Assembly (NCBI RefSeq): GCF_009707955.1
Contig: NZ_WMDQ01000011.1
Coordinates: 62,001 to 126,000 of the forward strand
DNA from: Flavobacterium sp. LC2016-13
Lineage (GTDB): Bacteria > Bacteroidota > Bacteroidia > Flavobacteriales > Flavobacteriaceae
Length of the DNA: 64,000 nucleotides
Direction: 5' to 3'
In this document: in pieces, positions 9,201 through 18,900 of the stretch
How positions within the stretch are numbered: the first letter of the stretch is position 1
Layout: each line of letters begins with the position of its first letter
The notes under the pieces: generated by a model
What the model saw: only the letters and a program-made list of their open reading frames with translations
Database searches by the model: none
What the model was told of the DNA's origin: nothing
Position numbers and translations under genes: made by a program

Positions 9201-12200
9201 TGTTCTATCTAATATCTCCTGTACATTAAATCTTTTGTTTTCCTTCAGATTAAAAGAATAGTCAAGGACGACATTTCCTATTGCATGAATTTCAACTATA
9301 TTGTTATTGTTCGATTGTAGTTTCAAACTTATAGTACTATCATCAATTGAATTTATTTCTACCTCAATAACTTTTAAAGGGGTATCAACTTTGAGTGGCG
9401 ACTTCCAAATAATATTAGTCAATTTATGGACAGAACTCTCGGAAGCCAATGCGGCAGCTGCCCTAAACATTTCTAGAATTGCAACACCAGGAAGAATAGA
9501 AACATTATTAATAATATGATCTCGTAAGTAGAACTCTCTATTAGAAAACATCTTACTAAAACTAATTTTCTTAAGAGAAGATTCATTCTCGTCTAATAAC
9601 GGATGCAACGAATTTAATACTGATTTACTACCAGCTTGCATTTCTATTCCCTGAGGCAGGTCATACCAATGTCTTTTCCTATCAAAGCCGTACGTTGGCA
9701 ACGACAATATTTTAGGTCGAGATGAATATAGTTTCTCCCATGCCACAGTAGTACCGGCCAACCAAAGTTTAAGGAGTTTATCATTTTTACCTGTTCGAAG
9801 TAATTGATCAATGTATGCTATATCATCGACATCAGTATTGGTAATGATTGGGCTTTCATTTTTGCTTAATTCATTTTGATATACTCCTTTTCCTTTTTCA
9901 ATAAATGTCGTCAACTTCTCTATTACTTGTTCAGCCGAAACAGCTGTAAAAGCTATTCTATGTGGCATAGATTCTCTACCTATCTGTAAAGTATAGGCTA
10001 TTGCTGTTAATTGTCTCTGGTCAATATTATTAACATTAAAGTATCCTATCAACTGATTAACATTATTTAACAAAGAGTTTTTATTTTGTGCCGAAATCAA
10101 TATTACTACCTTATCAGCAACCGGTTCATGTATTTTTTGAAACTCAAAATCTTCTAAAACAGCATGAGCATATGAACCACCAAAACCAAAAGAACTCACT
10201 CCTGCTCTTCGAACTCCTGCAATAGGATTCCAAGGTAAGGCTTCCTTATTAATTTTAAGTGCCGTTTTGTCTAGTTGAATGAATGAATTGAGTTTTGTGA
10301 AATTTGCTAAAGGAGGAATCGTTTTGTTTTTCATAGACATTACAACCTTTAACATTCCCGAGATACCAGCAGAACCTTCAGTATGACCTATGTTTGCCTT
10401 AGCCGACCCTACATAACAAAAAGACTCTGCTGTTGTATGTTCCTTAAAAGCAATCTTTAAGCCATCCATTTCGATTGGATCACCAAGTTTAGTTCCTGTA
10501 CCATGAGCTTCGATATAACTCACTGTTTTAGGATCAATTCCTGCATCATCCCAAGCACTTTTAATAACCTCCGCTTCCTTATTCGGACTCGGTGCAGTTA
10601 TTGTATTTGTATATCCCCCATGCCCAGTGGCAACACCTTTGATCACTGCATGGATATTGTCACCATCCTCAATGGCTCTTTTTAGAGGTTTAAGCAGCAT
10701 AACAGATACCGATTCACCGGGAACATAGCCATCTGCTTGATCATCAAACGTAGTTGTTAATCCCTTTTTAGAAAGAACTCCTAATTTACTAAAATACACA
10801 TAATGATCGGGAGATAACAGTAGATTAGTTCCTGCTACAAATGCCATTTCACAATCTCCTGCCTGTATTGCGCGACAAGCAGAGTACAAAGCAACTAATG
10901 ATGATGAACAAGCGGTATCAATTGGGTAACTTGGTCCGGATATGTTAAAGAAAAACGAAGCTCGATTTGGAAACATTGTCATAGAGTTTCCAGTTCCATC
11001 ATAAGGATGAATGATTTTACCAACGGCTTTGGCATTATCTGAATAATCATGTGAACAGATTCCAACAAAAACACCGGTTTTTGTTTTACGTAACTTATTT
11101 ATTATCCCAGCATCTTCAGTTGTAGCATACATTTCTTCAAGCAATATTCTCAATTGAGGATCCATTAATTCCGCTTCATGCGGAGAAATATTAAAGAATC
11201 CAGCATCAAACTTGTCAATATTATTTAAAAAACCACCCCACTTACAGTTTATTTTACGCTCTTCCATTGAACAATTAACATCATACCAAGGTCTGTAATC
11301 AAAATGAGAAACGGGTATTTCACCTGTAAGCGATTCTCCTTTGCTTACAGCATCCCAAAACTCATCGAGAGTATCTGACTTAGGCAGTTTAGCAGACATT
11401 CCAATTATTGCAATGTCTGAAGTTTTATAATCTCTTCCATTGTATTGAAAAAAATCATTTTCTTTCGTACTCTTATAAATGGAAGGGGGTATATTTTCAT
11501 TCTTTATGGATGATTCAATTATCTTCTCTTTTATGATTGAATGTTCCTGATTTTGAACTACGCGGGTTTCATCAGAAACTCGAGACATCAAATTAAAGTA
11601 CTCTTGAAAACCTGAGCGATATTCTTCTAAAAAATACTCTGAAAGTTCCTTTACATTTTGATATTCAAAAAACAAAGTCGGATAGAGTTCAATCTTTAAT
11701 TCATCTTCGAGAATCTTAGATATTCCAATTAAATTCTTTGAATCTGCTCCAATCTCCATAAAGTTCTTTTCCAAAATTTGATCTAAATCTAGATCAAGAC
11801 CAGTTGCTAAACCAATTTTTGTTACAATAAACTCTTGAATCATATCAAGTAATTCTGCTTCACTAAAATCATTCTTTTGTCTATTAACATTTGATGGTGT
11901 TAGATCTGTAATCTCTGTATTTATTGTTGAAGTCATAATTGGATCTTTATAAACCTTACTTATCATTACATCATTCCCACTCAGCTCGGATTTAGTAAAA
12001 TCTGCCTTCGAATCTTCGCGTACTGAAACCTTTTTTGAGGTAAAACCCCAACAACTTATAACAATTTCTGTATCATTATAAATATCAAAATCCATGATTT
12101 GAATTTCATTATTATACTTTTGTACTGATGTCTTACAATAATATCTTGTTGCATTTTTTGCTCCTTTAAAAACAACTATTTTCTTAATGAACAATGGAAC

Positions 12201-12899
12201 ATATCCGGGTTCTAGATCTGCAGTAGCAATCAAAAAAGCACTATCTAACACACTAGGGTGTAAATAGTAATCATTCAATTCGCTTACGATTTCGTCATCC
12301 AAATTAATGACTCCCTGATGATTATCCTCTGAAATTATATATGACGTAACACTTTGTAGACCTTTTCCATAAACTACATCCACTTTTAGTTGTTTCTCAT
12401 AGAGTGCTTGTCCATTTATTGTTTTATTTGTCTGTACAATTGAAAAAATATTTGGATCAATAGCAGCTTTGACAATGTCAGTCTGAAAATTAAACTTACC
12501 GCTACTAGCCATAAAAGGTGGCTTTTGCTCACCGATTCTACAGATTGTACTTATTGTTTCTTTTTCAGTTTGAACCTCAATAGAGCCTGTTTCACCTTCT
12601 TTTAAAATAAATGGCTCAATCAGATTAAACTTCTCAAACTGCAATGACATTTCATCTCCCGATGAATTATTAATTAAATAATTAATCATAAGAGAGAGAT
12701 GTGTCACACCCATCATCACATGAGCCCCTCCTAGTGTATGATTTCTTAAAATAGAATCGTTAAAAGCATAGTTAATCTTAACCGGATATTTTATTTTGAG
12801 TGCTTGATCTTTCTTAATTTGCTTCAAGATTTGAAGCGCATCACTATCGTTAATACTTTGCGATGTTATATCCTTTAAAAGGGCCGTAAGGTCTTTCAT
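6270..12899 (-). CDS. Trans-AT PKS protein F: [dock]-DH*-ACP-KS13-DH-KR-ACP-TE (terminal modules)
   Basis: 2209 residues. An N-terminal two-helix docking motif (1-32; SINDSDALQILKQIKK) is followed by an aberrant DH (33-310; HTLGGAHVMMG, where Pro of HxxxGxxxxP is Met/Gly; second motif DSAFL lacks Q/H). Then ACP (IGADSKN, about 385), KS13 (495-920; DTACSSS about 661, EAHGTGT, SAKANIGH), DH (1110-1390; HIINNVSILP, LLDSALH), KR (catalytic part from GGTGAIG at about 1585, GQTVYSAANAY), ACP (LGLDSVV, about 1876) and a type I thioesterase/alpha-beta hydrolase (1955-2209; GWSMGG with Ser2050, Asp in GSKYDSM, His in HSGHFPF). No AT or ER is present. It completes the last extension, likely giving an enoyl thioester, and releases the chain as acid or lactone. 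It starts 7 nt after gene E. Confidence 0.93.
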   Translation of the reverse strand: MKDLTALLKDITSQSINDSDALQILKQIKKDQALKIKYPVKINYAFNDSILRNHTLGGAHVMMGVTHLSLMINYLINNSSGDEMSLQFEKFNLIEPFILKEGETGSIEVQTEKETISTICRIGEQKPPFMASSGKFNFQTDIVKAAIDPNIFSIVQTNKTINGQALYEKQLKVDVVYGKGLQSVTSYIISEDNHQGVINLDDEIVSELNDYYLHPSVLDSAFLIATADLEPGYVPLFIKKIVVFKGAKNATRYYCKTSVQKYNNEIQIMDFDIYNDTEIVISCWGFTSKKVSVREDSKADFTKSELSGNDVMISKVYKDPIMTSTINTEITDLTPSNVNRQKNDFSEAELLDMIQEFIVTKIGLATGLDLDLDQILEKNFMEIGADSKNLIGISKILEDELKIELYPTLFFEYQNVKELSEYFLEEYRSGFQEYFNLMSRVSDETRVVQNQEHSIIKEKIIESSIKNENIPPSIYKSTKENDFFQYNGRDYKTSDIAIIGMSAKLPKSDTLDEFWDAVSKGESLTGEIPVSHFDYRPWYDVNCSMEERKINCKWGGFLNNIDKFDAGFFNISPHEAELMDPQLRILLEEMYATTEDAGIINKLRKTKTGVFVGICSHDYSDNAKAVGKIIHPYDGTGNSMTMFPNRASFFFNISGPSYPIDTACSSSLVALYSACRAIQAGDCEMAFVAGTNLLLSPDHYVYFSKLGVLSKKGLTTTFDDQADGYVPGESVSVMLLKPLKRAIEDGDNIHAVIKGVATGHGGYTNTITAPSPNKEAEVIKSAWDDAGIDPKTVSYIEAHGTGTKLGDPIEMDGLKIAFKEHTTAESFCYVGSAKANIGHTEGSAGISGMLKVVMSMKNKTIPPLANFTKLNSFIQLDKTALKINKEALPWNPIAGVRRAGVSSFGFGGSYAHAVLEDFEFQKIHEPVADKVVILISAQNKNSLLNNVNQLIGYFNVNNIDQRQLTAIAYTLQIGRESMPHRIAFTAVSAEQVIEKLTTFIEKGKGVYQNELSKNESPIITNTDVDDIAYIDQLLRTGKNDKLLKLWLAGTTVAWEKLYSSRPKILSLPTYGFDRKRHWYDLPQGIEMQAGSKSVLNSLHPLLDENESSLKKISFSKMFSNREFYLRDHIINNVSILPGVAILEMFRAAAALASESSVHKLTNIIWKSPLKVDTPLKVIEVEINSIDDSTISLKLQSNNNNIVEIHAIGNVVLDYSFNLKENKRFNVQEILDRTDLVNKKEELYSKFANAGLCLGESMQGVLELRGNDKEAISIIKLPKLDGLKFSEFKLHPTLLDSALHSVIGINQQNDQFIGLPFSMESVEIKGELTKNMYSYVQLAKNSRPSEVHRSFNIFLLNEEGECVVEITKFTVVNFSLDTPKVTEEVVESNLQYFVPTWKLSPITSREFTLPDNKLYFYGDPLFWQASKELNYDIIDSNADNIKNWNQDKAICLFNLLPTESEKTNAISYYLNWTSRIRRILQEKPKGKINIMFTSINESQRTLNNELLELFTGFFNSLKLEEPRIQFKAVTINESDSKTYIKILLQELFENGDMVLYDKNQRLTPSWNTSVVSEQITIGIQAGKIYLVTGGTGAIGRTIINHLLEKNAKVIVVGRKDVSVEDLDSLYSSVKEGLLDYRKCDISSDEDVQNLGKGLEGFEISGIIHCAGSNYDKPFNQLSVEEELMVLTPKIKGFELLDNAFKSQPLDFIVLFSSLAAVVGNVGQTVYSAANAYLNVKATNRNKLVEQGKRYGHTISINWPYWKDGGMKISQTGEQLLFNLLGQKALDNIDGISAFDDLLKSVHHQVVVATGNTVKLEAILNRTHKFGVEANEKVEKTIVYDKKQEVGELTLQLKRIIADILKIEIEEIDDEMEFADLGLDSVVGMQLIEIMLKTFGNKLSPTILFDYPTIKAIGEYLVDNDIQFENISMPAIEVSKPNKEKVNPQIIKGYNVKNDKFFKEMKKIIFNGPNGDIEVFIKGKGNPILFLSGFGMSAKIWEKQLQLFSKNNQCLFVQLPLFVSTTQKISFFGIAEQIKSGLEQHGYSEVNVIGWSMGGMIAQILTGKYPKLFKKQVLVNSSANIKGANIWSEESNLLNFRKDLEDLHVSDGNFLPIREYALELVQNSQILDTKGKIAYGKAFLDFDNSNQLDEIKLPTLITGSKYDSMIPMEENLNLYQNIDNADFLSFTHSGHFPFITESEHFNAKILDFINN

Positions 12900-12906
12900 C
12901 TTTCTA

Positions 12907-15900
12907 TTAGTTTAAATTTTTTATCAGTTTTTCCGCTTCCTCGATCGATATATCTCCTTTTCTAAGACCCGCAAAAATATCTAGTAATTCATATTCAGCA
13001 ACAGGTAAAATTTCTTTACCCAAACAATATCTACTCCTATTGAATTTCCTATTCTTTATAGGGAGTCTTTTAGCAGAGTTACCAAGATAATCTTGCACTA
13101 TCATGTGACAATTAGTCCCTCCAAAACCAAAAGAAGATATTGCAGCCAATCGTTCTCCTGCTGACTGAGTCCAATTTGTTACACTTGTTACTGGAAAAAA
13201 TGGCGACTTATCAAATTTAAATCTTGGATGAGGATTATCGCAATTTAATGTTGGCGGAATTTTTCCTTTATTTAATGATAAAACAACTTTAATAAATCCA
13301 CAAACTCCCGCAGCTGTCAACATATGTCCTACATTTGTCTTAACAGATCCTGTCGCGCAAAACCCTTCTTTATCCACAAACTCCCGATAAACCTGCGTAG
13401 CAGCTTGTATTTCAATAGGATCTCCAAGTAAGGTCCCTGTTCCATGAGCTTCTAAATAACCAATATTTTCCACATTGACATTTGCTTCATTAATTGCAGC
13501 TTTAATAACTTCCTTTTGAGCATCTCTATTTGGCGTTGTTACTCCCATAGTTCTTCCATCATTATTTACGGCACTACCTCTTATAATTGCTAATATTTGA
13601 TCACCATCTCGAACTGCCTTTTCATAATCTTTAAGGAAAACCAACCCACCCCCTTCTCCCAGGGTAAATCCATCGGCTGATTGGTCAAAAACCTTAACCC
13701 GTCCGTCTTTTGACAACACTTCAGCACCAGAGAATCCTTTATGGGCATGATCGTCAAGAAGTAATGATATTCCGCCTGCCATTGCAAATTCGCATTTACC
13801 ATCTCGAATAGATTCCACTGCCTGATGAATCGCGACCAATGATGAAGAACAGGCAGTATCAATTGTTCCTGAATATCCTTTAAAATTATAAAAGTTAGAA
13901 ATGCGGGCAGCCATCATGTTTTGAATATTACTGACGATAGAATACTTTAACAATTCTTTGGTAATCTCCCCCTCGTGAATCCCAATATAATTGCTTGAGG
14001 TCCCTCCTAAAAATACCGCTGTTTTTGATCCATCCAGTTCTTCTTTTCTATAACCCGCATTGTCTATTAATTCTTGACTCAGTTCCAGCAATATCCTTTG
14101 CTGTGGATCCATAACCAAGGCTTCCTGATCAGTGATATTAAAATGCGACGCATCAAATGCATCATAATTATCAATGAAAGCACCAAATTGCTGTTCATTT
14201 TCAGATAAACTTTCACTATTTACTTCCCATCTGCTTTTAGGTATAGTTCCAATAGATGAAACTCCATTTACCAGTCTTTCCCAAAACTCATCCGTAGTAT
14301 CAGAACCCGGAAAACGACAGGCCATACCAATAACAGCCACGCGTGAAGTTTCTTCTTTTTTGCCATCACGTTCTTCTTTAAAATTTTCCTTTTGTGGAAA
14401 ACCATCTTTAATTTCAGTTATTACCTCAACTTGATTTTGGCTTTTATTTTCAGTAAAACCATCCTTTAATTCTGACTGTTCCATTAGCAATTCATCTTGA
14501 TGGTTCTGTAATAGAAATTCGGATATCCCATGGATAGTAGAATTATCAACTAGCAAATTAGGATCAATCACAATGCCCAAACTACTCTCTATTTTACCTA
14601 AGGTACGCATCATCAGAATCGAATCCATACCAAAATCGACTACATTAACCTGAGAATCAAGTTCATCTGAAGAAATCTTTAAAGTTTCAGCCAAACATGA
14701 TGTCACAATTTCAATCATCCTCTCTAGAGAGTATTTTTCGTTAACTTCTGCCTTTTGATCTGACAATTGATTCTTGTCAACAGACTCAATACCATTAAGC
14801 ATAGCAAATATCTTATCATCATTTCCAATAGCTACTACTGATTGAAGATTATTGGAATTAAGAATGTTATCAAAATAGGCTATCCCAAGTGAAGTTGTCA
14901 ATTCTTCAAGACCTTGCTTTTGCATAATAGCTAAATACTCTGCTTCCAATTGCATGCCTCCCTCTTTCCAATAAGGCCAGTTGATAGAAATGGATTTTCC
15001 GTTTCGTTGATCTTGCTTATGCATAACGTCTCTGTAATGCTGATATGAATCCATAAAACAATTGGCTGCTGCATAATCTCCCTGACCAACATTTCCCATT
15101 ACTCCTGCCAGAGATGAGAAGGTGATAAAAAACTTCAATTCATCATTTATGGTTAATTCATCCAAATTAATAGTTCCGTTAATTTTTGGTAAAAGAACTC
15201 TATTAAAACTTTCTAATTTTTTTTGAATTAGAAAATGATCTTCGACAATTCCTGCGGCATGAATAATCCCATGAATACCTCCGTAATCTCGAATATTATT
15301 CAAACACACCTTCAATTCCGCCCTATTGTTGACATCACAGGAAAGATATCTTACAGAACTGTCATGATTCTCAATAATTTCAAGTTGGGATATCTCCGTT
15401 TCATTAAGTGTTCTTCTGCCAATTGCAAAAACATTTACCTGATACTGTTTAATCAAATGCTCAGCCAATAATTTACCAACTCCAGAATGACCTCCAACAA
15501 TTATAATATTATTGCCTTTTTCCAGTTCATTGTATTTTTTACCCGATAAAACAGATCGCTCAAAATGACGCAAATAGCGCTTGCCCTTTTCTAATTTCAC
15601 ATTAAATTTAACGACATTATTTTTTTCATAATGAAGAGTACTTAACAAGTCAGGTAATGGATAAAGATGATCAAATTCAACCACCATTAGTTTTCCTTTG
15701 GGGCTTTCCTTAGTAAAAGATTTAGCTAGCGCATTAGCACATTGATTATAGTGGTTTTTTGAACTGGTAGTATAACAATAGAAAAAGGGTATGTTTTTGA
15801 TTTTATTATGTTTTAGTACAGCCTGATATCCCAAAAACAGACTACGCACCCCAATATTCAGAAGATCATCATTTTCAATGATAGTATCTTTAACATACAA

Positions 15901-18900
15901 ATAATTCCACAAATGGATGATCTGGTTTATCTTTATATCTTGCTGTTCTAAATCACTAAATAATTTAGAATAATCAGCTGGCTCAGCTGGATTAATAATA
16001 ACCTCATGTTTTGATTTCCACAAGAATTCTTTACCATATACTACCGTAATAATATCACCCCGATCTTTAATTGGTTGTAAATAATCTTCAGAATTACAGA
16101 AAATCAAGCTATTTGATAAGCTCAAAGAGGACATGTCATTTAACCTGAAAGCTTCATCGCAGTGCCACTTGGGTATATAAATCTGGTTTAATTTCTCCTC
16201 TTCTGGCACGGTAATAATCGATTGTACAGATTTAGGATCAAATGCTCTTACGACAAACTCATTAAATCTTGCCAAATGTTTTCCAAACACATCAAAAATG
16301 TCAATATCAAAGCAAAAGATCAGATCATCATTTCTATATTTTTCAGTCAGTACTTTTGCATGGACATAACACTCGCGTGTTAAGTTTGCATAACATTCAA
16401 AAGATTTAAATGAAAATGGTAAAAACATTTTGTGATCTTCGGCACTTAAGTTGACTCCCATTATAGTCTGTAAGGCTCCGTCAAGAATAGTATGATTAAA
16501 ACCAGTTACGGCATCACTTGATTCGCCATCTATGGATATAAAACTTAATGCTTCTAGATTTCCACAATTAATTTTTTGAATTCCCCGAAAAGATTTTCCA
16601 TAAACTAGAGACACTGAGCCATAGAGTTCATATACTTCCTTCCCTTGAACTACTTTAGGACAACGTGCTATTATGGAATTCAAATCAACCAATGTAACAT
16701 TCGGTTTTTCTTTAACTTGTGATCTCAATACCAATTTCCCCATTGCATGTAATTGGTTAACGCCATCAGACTCTGAACTTACCTCAACATCAAAACGGTC
16801 TTTACCCGGCTTGATATCAACCCGAATTTCACCTAATTGCTCATGATAAACAATCGGAGAAGCTAGAATAAAATTATTAATCTTCACCACAGGATCATTG
16901 GCGTAAATTGCCTTCATCGTCTGACGGAACATCTCAAGATAAACAACTCCTGGTAAAATCATTTGCCCTGAGACATTGTGATCTTTCAGAATGTTTTCAT
17001 GACCTGAAAATTGTTTTGTAAAACTAAATTTTTCAAGGTCCGAATGGTTAGAATCCCATAATTCAGCCCTGTTGTCTGTTATCTTAACATTTTCAATAAG
17101 AGGATCAACCTGCTTTAACCAATACCTATCTTTTCTAAACAACTGACCAGGCAAATGTACTTTCAAATATTTCTGTTCAGAATAAAGTTCATTCCAATTA
17201 ACATCTCCACCTTTTATCCAATATTCTGCAATCTCTTTAATATTATTATTACTTATTGGTTTCTCAAAAAGCGCTAAATCATCCTGTTCCGTTTTGTTTT
17301 TTTGTAAAAATATATCAGTGCTGTCTTTATTCCCTTTTGAATATTCCGTTAAGGCTTTTTGCAATTGGGTTAAACTACTTACATTAAAACAAACTCTATT
17401 CCTGTGGTGAACACGTCCGAGTTGTAATGTTCCTGCAATATTTTTCAAAGAATAGTGGGTTAAACTGCTTCGGTTGGATAAAAATCTGTTTAACTCAACC
17501 ACTTTATCATCTAAATCATCTTTATCAGAAGAAAGAATAATCAAATGATTTATGGTAGAAGACTCTGATAATTCTTTGTTTTTGTACTCTTCTATGATAA
17601 TATTGGCATTACTTCCTCCGGCTCCAAACGAACTTATTGTGGCTATTCTTGGCAGAGGTCTACCATCAAGATTTATTGGGTTCCAAGGACTACAAGATTG
17701 TTGCACGAAAAAGGGTGTTTCCTTAAATTCAATTTTAGGGTTCTCTTCTCTGAAATTAATACTCGGTACCAATGTTTTGTAATAAAACTGTAATAAAACT
17801 TTTGACAGCGAGGCTACTCCTGCAGCCGCTTCTAAATGACCAATATTAGACTTAACAGAACCAATTGCACAATACTGTTTTTTGTATTGATTTTGTTCAA
17901 ATGCTTTGGTTAAAGCTCTCACTTCTATCGGATCACCAAGTTTCGTTCCAGTTCCATGTGCTTCAACGTATGAGATTTCCTGGGGTTTCACCCCGCTACT
18001 TTTTAGGTTTTTAGCAATCAGTTCTGATTGCCTCGCGATATCAGGTACTGTAAATCCTGCTGATTTCCCTCCGGAATTTATCACTGATCCTTTAATAGTT
18101 CCATAAATAAAGTCACCGTCTGCTATTGCTTGTTTTTTTTGTTTTAGTAACACACTACCCACTCCTTCTCCATCAACAAAACCATCAGCATCTTTATCAA
18201 AGGTTTTACATTCGCCATTGCTGGCCAACATGTTGAATTGACTGTACTGAATGTATCGAGATGGATGAATAATCAGATTAACACCGCCGACTATAGCAGA
18301 ATTACACTCTTTATCCAGAATACTTCTACAAGCTAGATGTAAAGCAGTCAAAGAAGAAGAACAGGCCGTATCAATGGCTATACTAGGACCATGAAAATCA
18401 AAGAAATGAGATACTCGATTTGCTATCGCCCAATACCCACAATTTGGTAATGATATATTTCCTTTCATCATTTCCTCAGCTCCCAACAATTGGTACTGAC
18501 TAGACATCACACCAACAAAAACACCGACATTTTGTCCAATTGAATCTGCAGTATAACCAGCATTTTCCATTAAGGTCCATGCATTCTCTAGAAATAATCT
18601 AATTTGGGGATCTGTAAGTTCAGCTTCGAAGGGAGACATTTTAAAAAACTGAGCATCAAATTTATCAATGTCTTTAATAAAACCACCCCACTTACTATAA
18701 CTTGTTGTTTCTTTTTTGGGATCTGAATCAAAATGATCAGCTATATTCCATCGATCTTTTGGAATCTCCTCAATACAATTCTTACCTTTTTTTAGATTCT
18801 CCCAAAACTCGTCTAAATTCTCCGCCTGTGGATATTTCCCAGCCATACCAATTATTGCAATCTCATTCTCTTCATTATCAGAAAAAAATGAATCTTTTTG

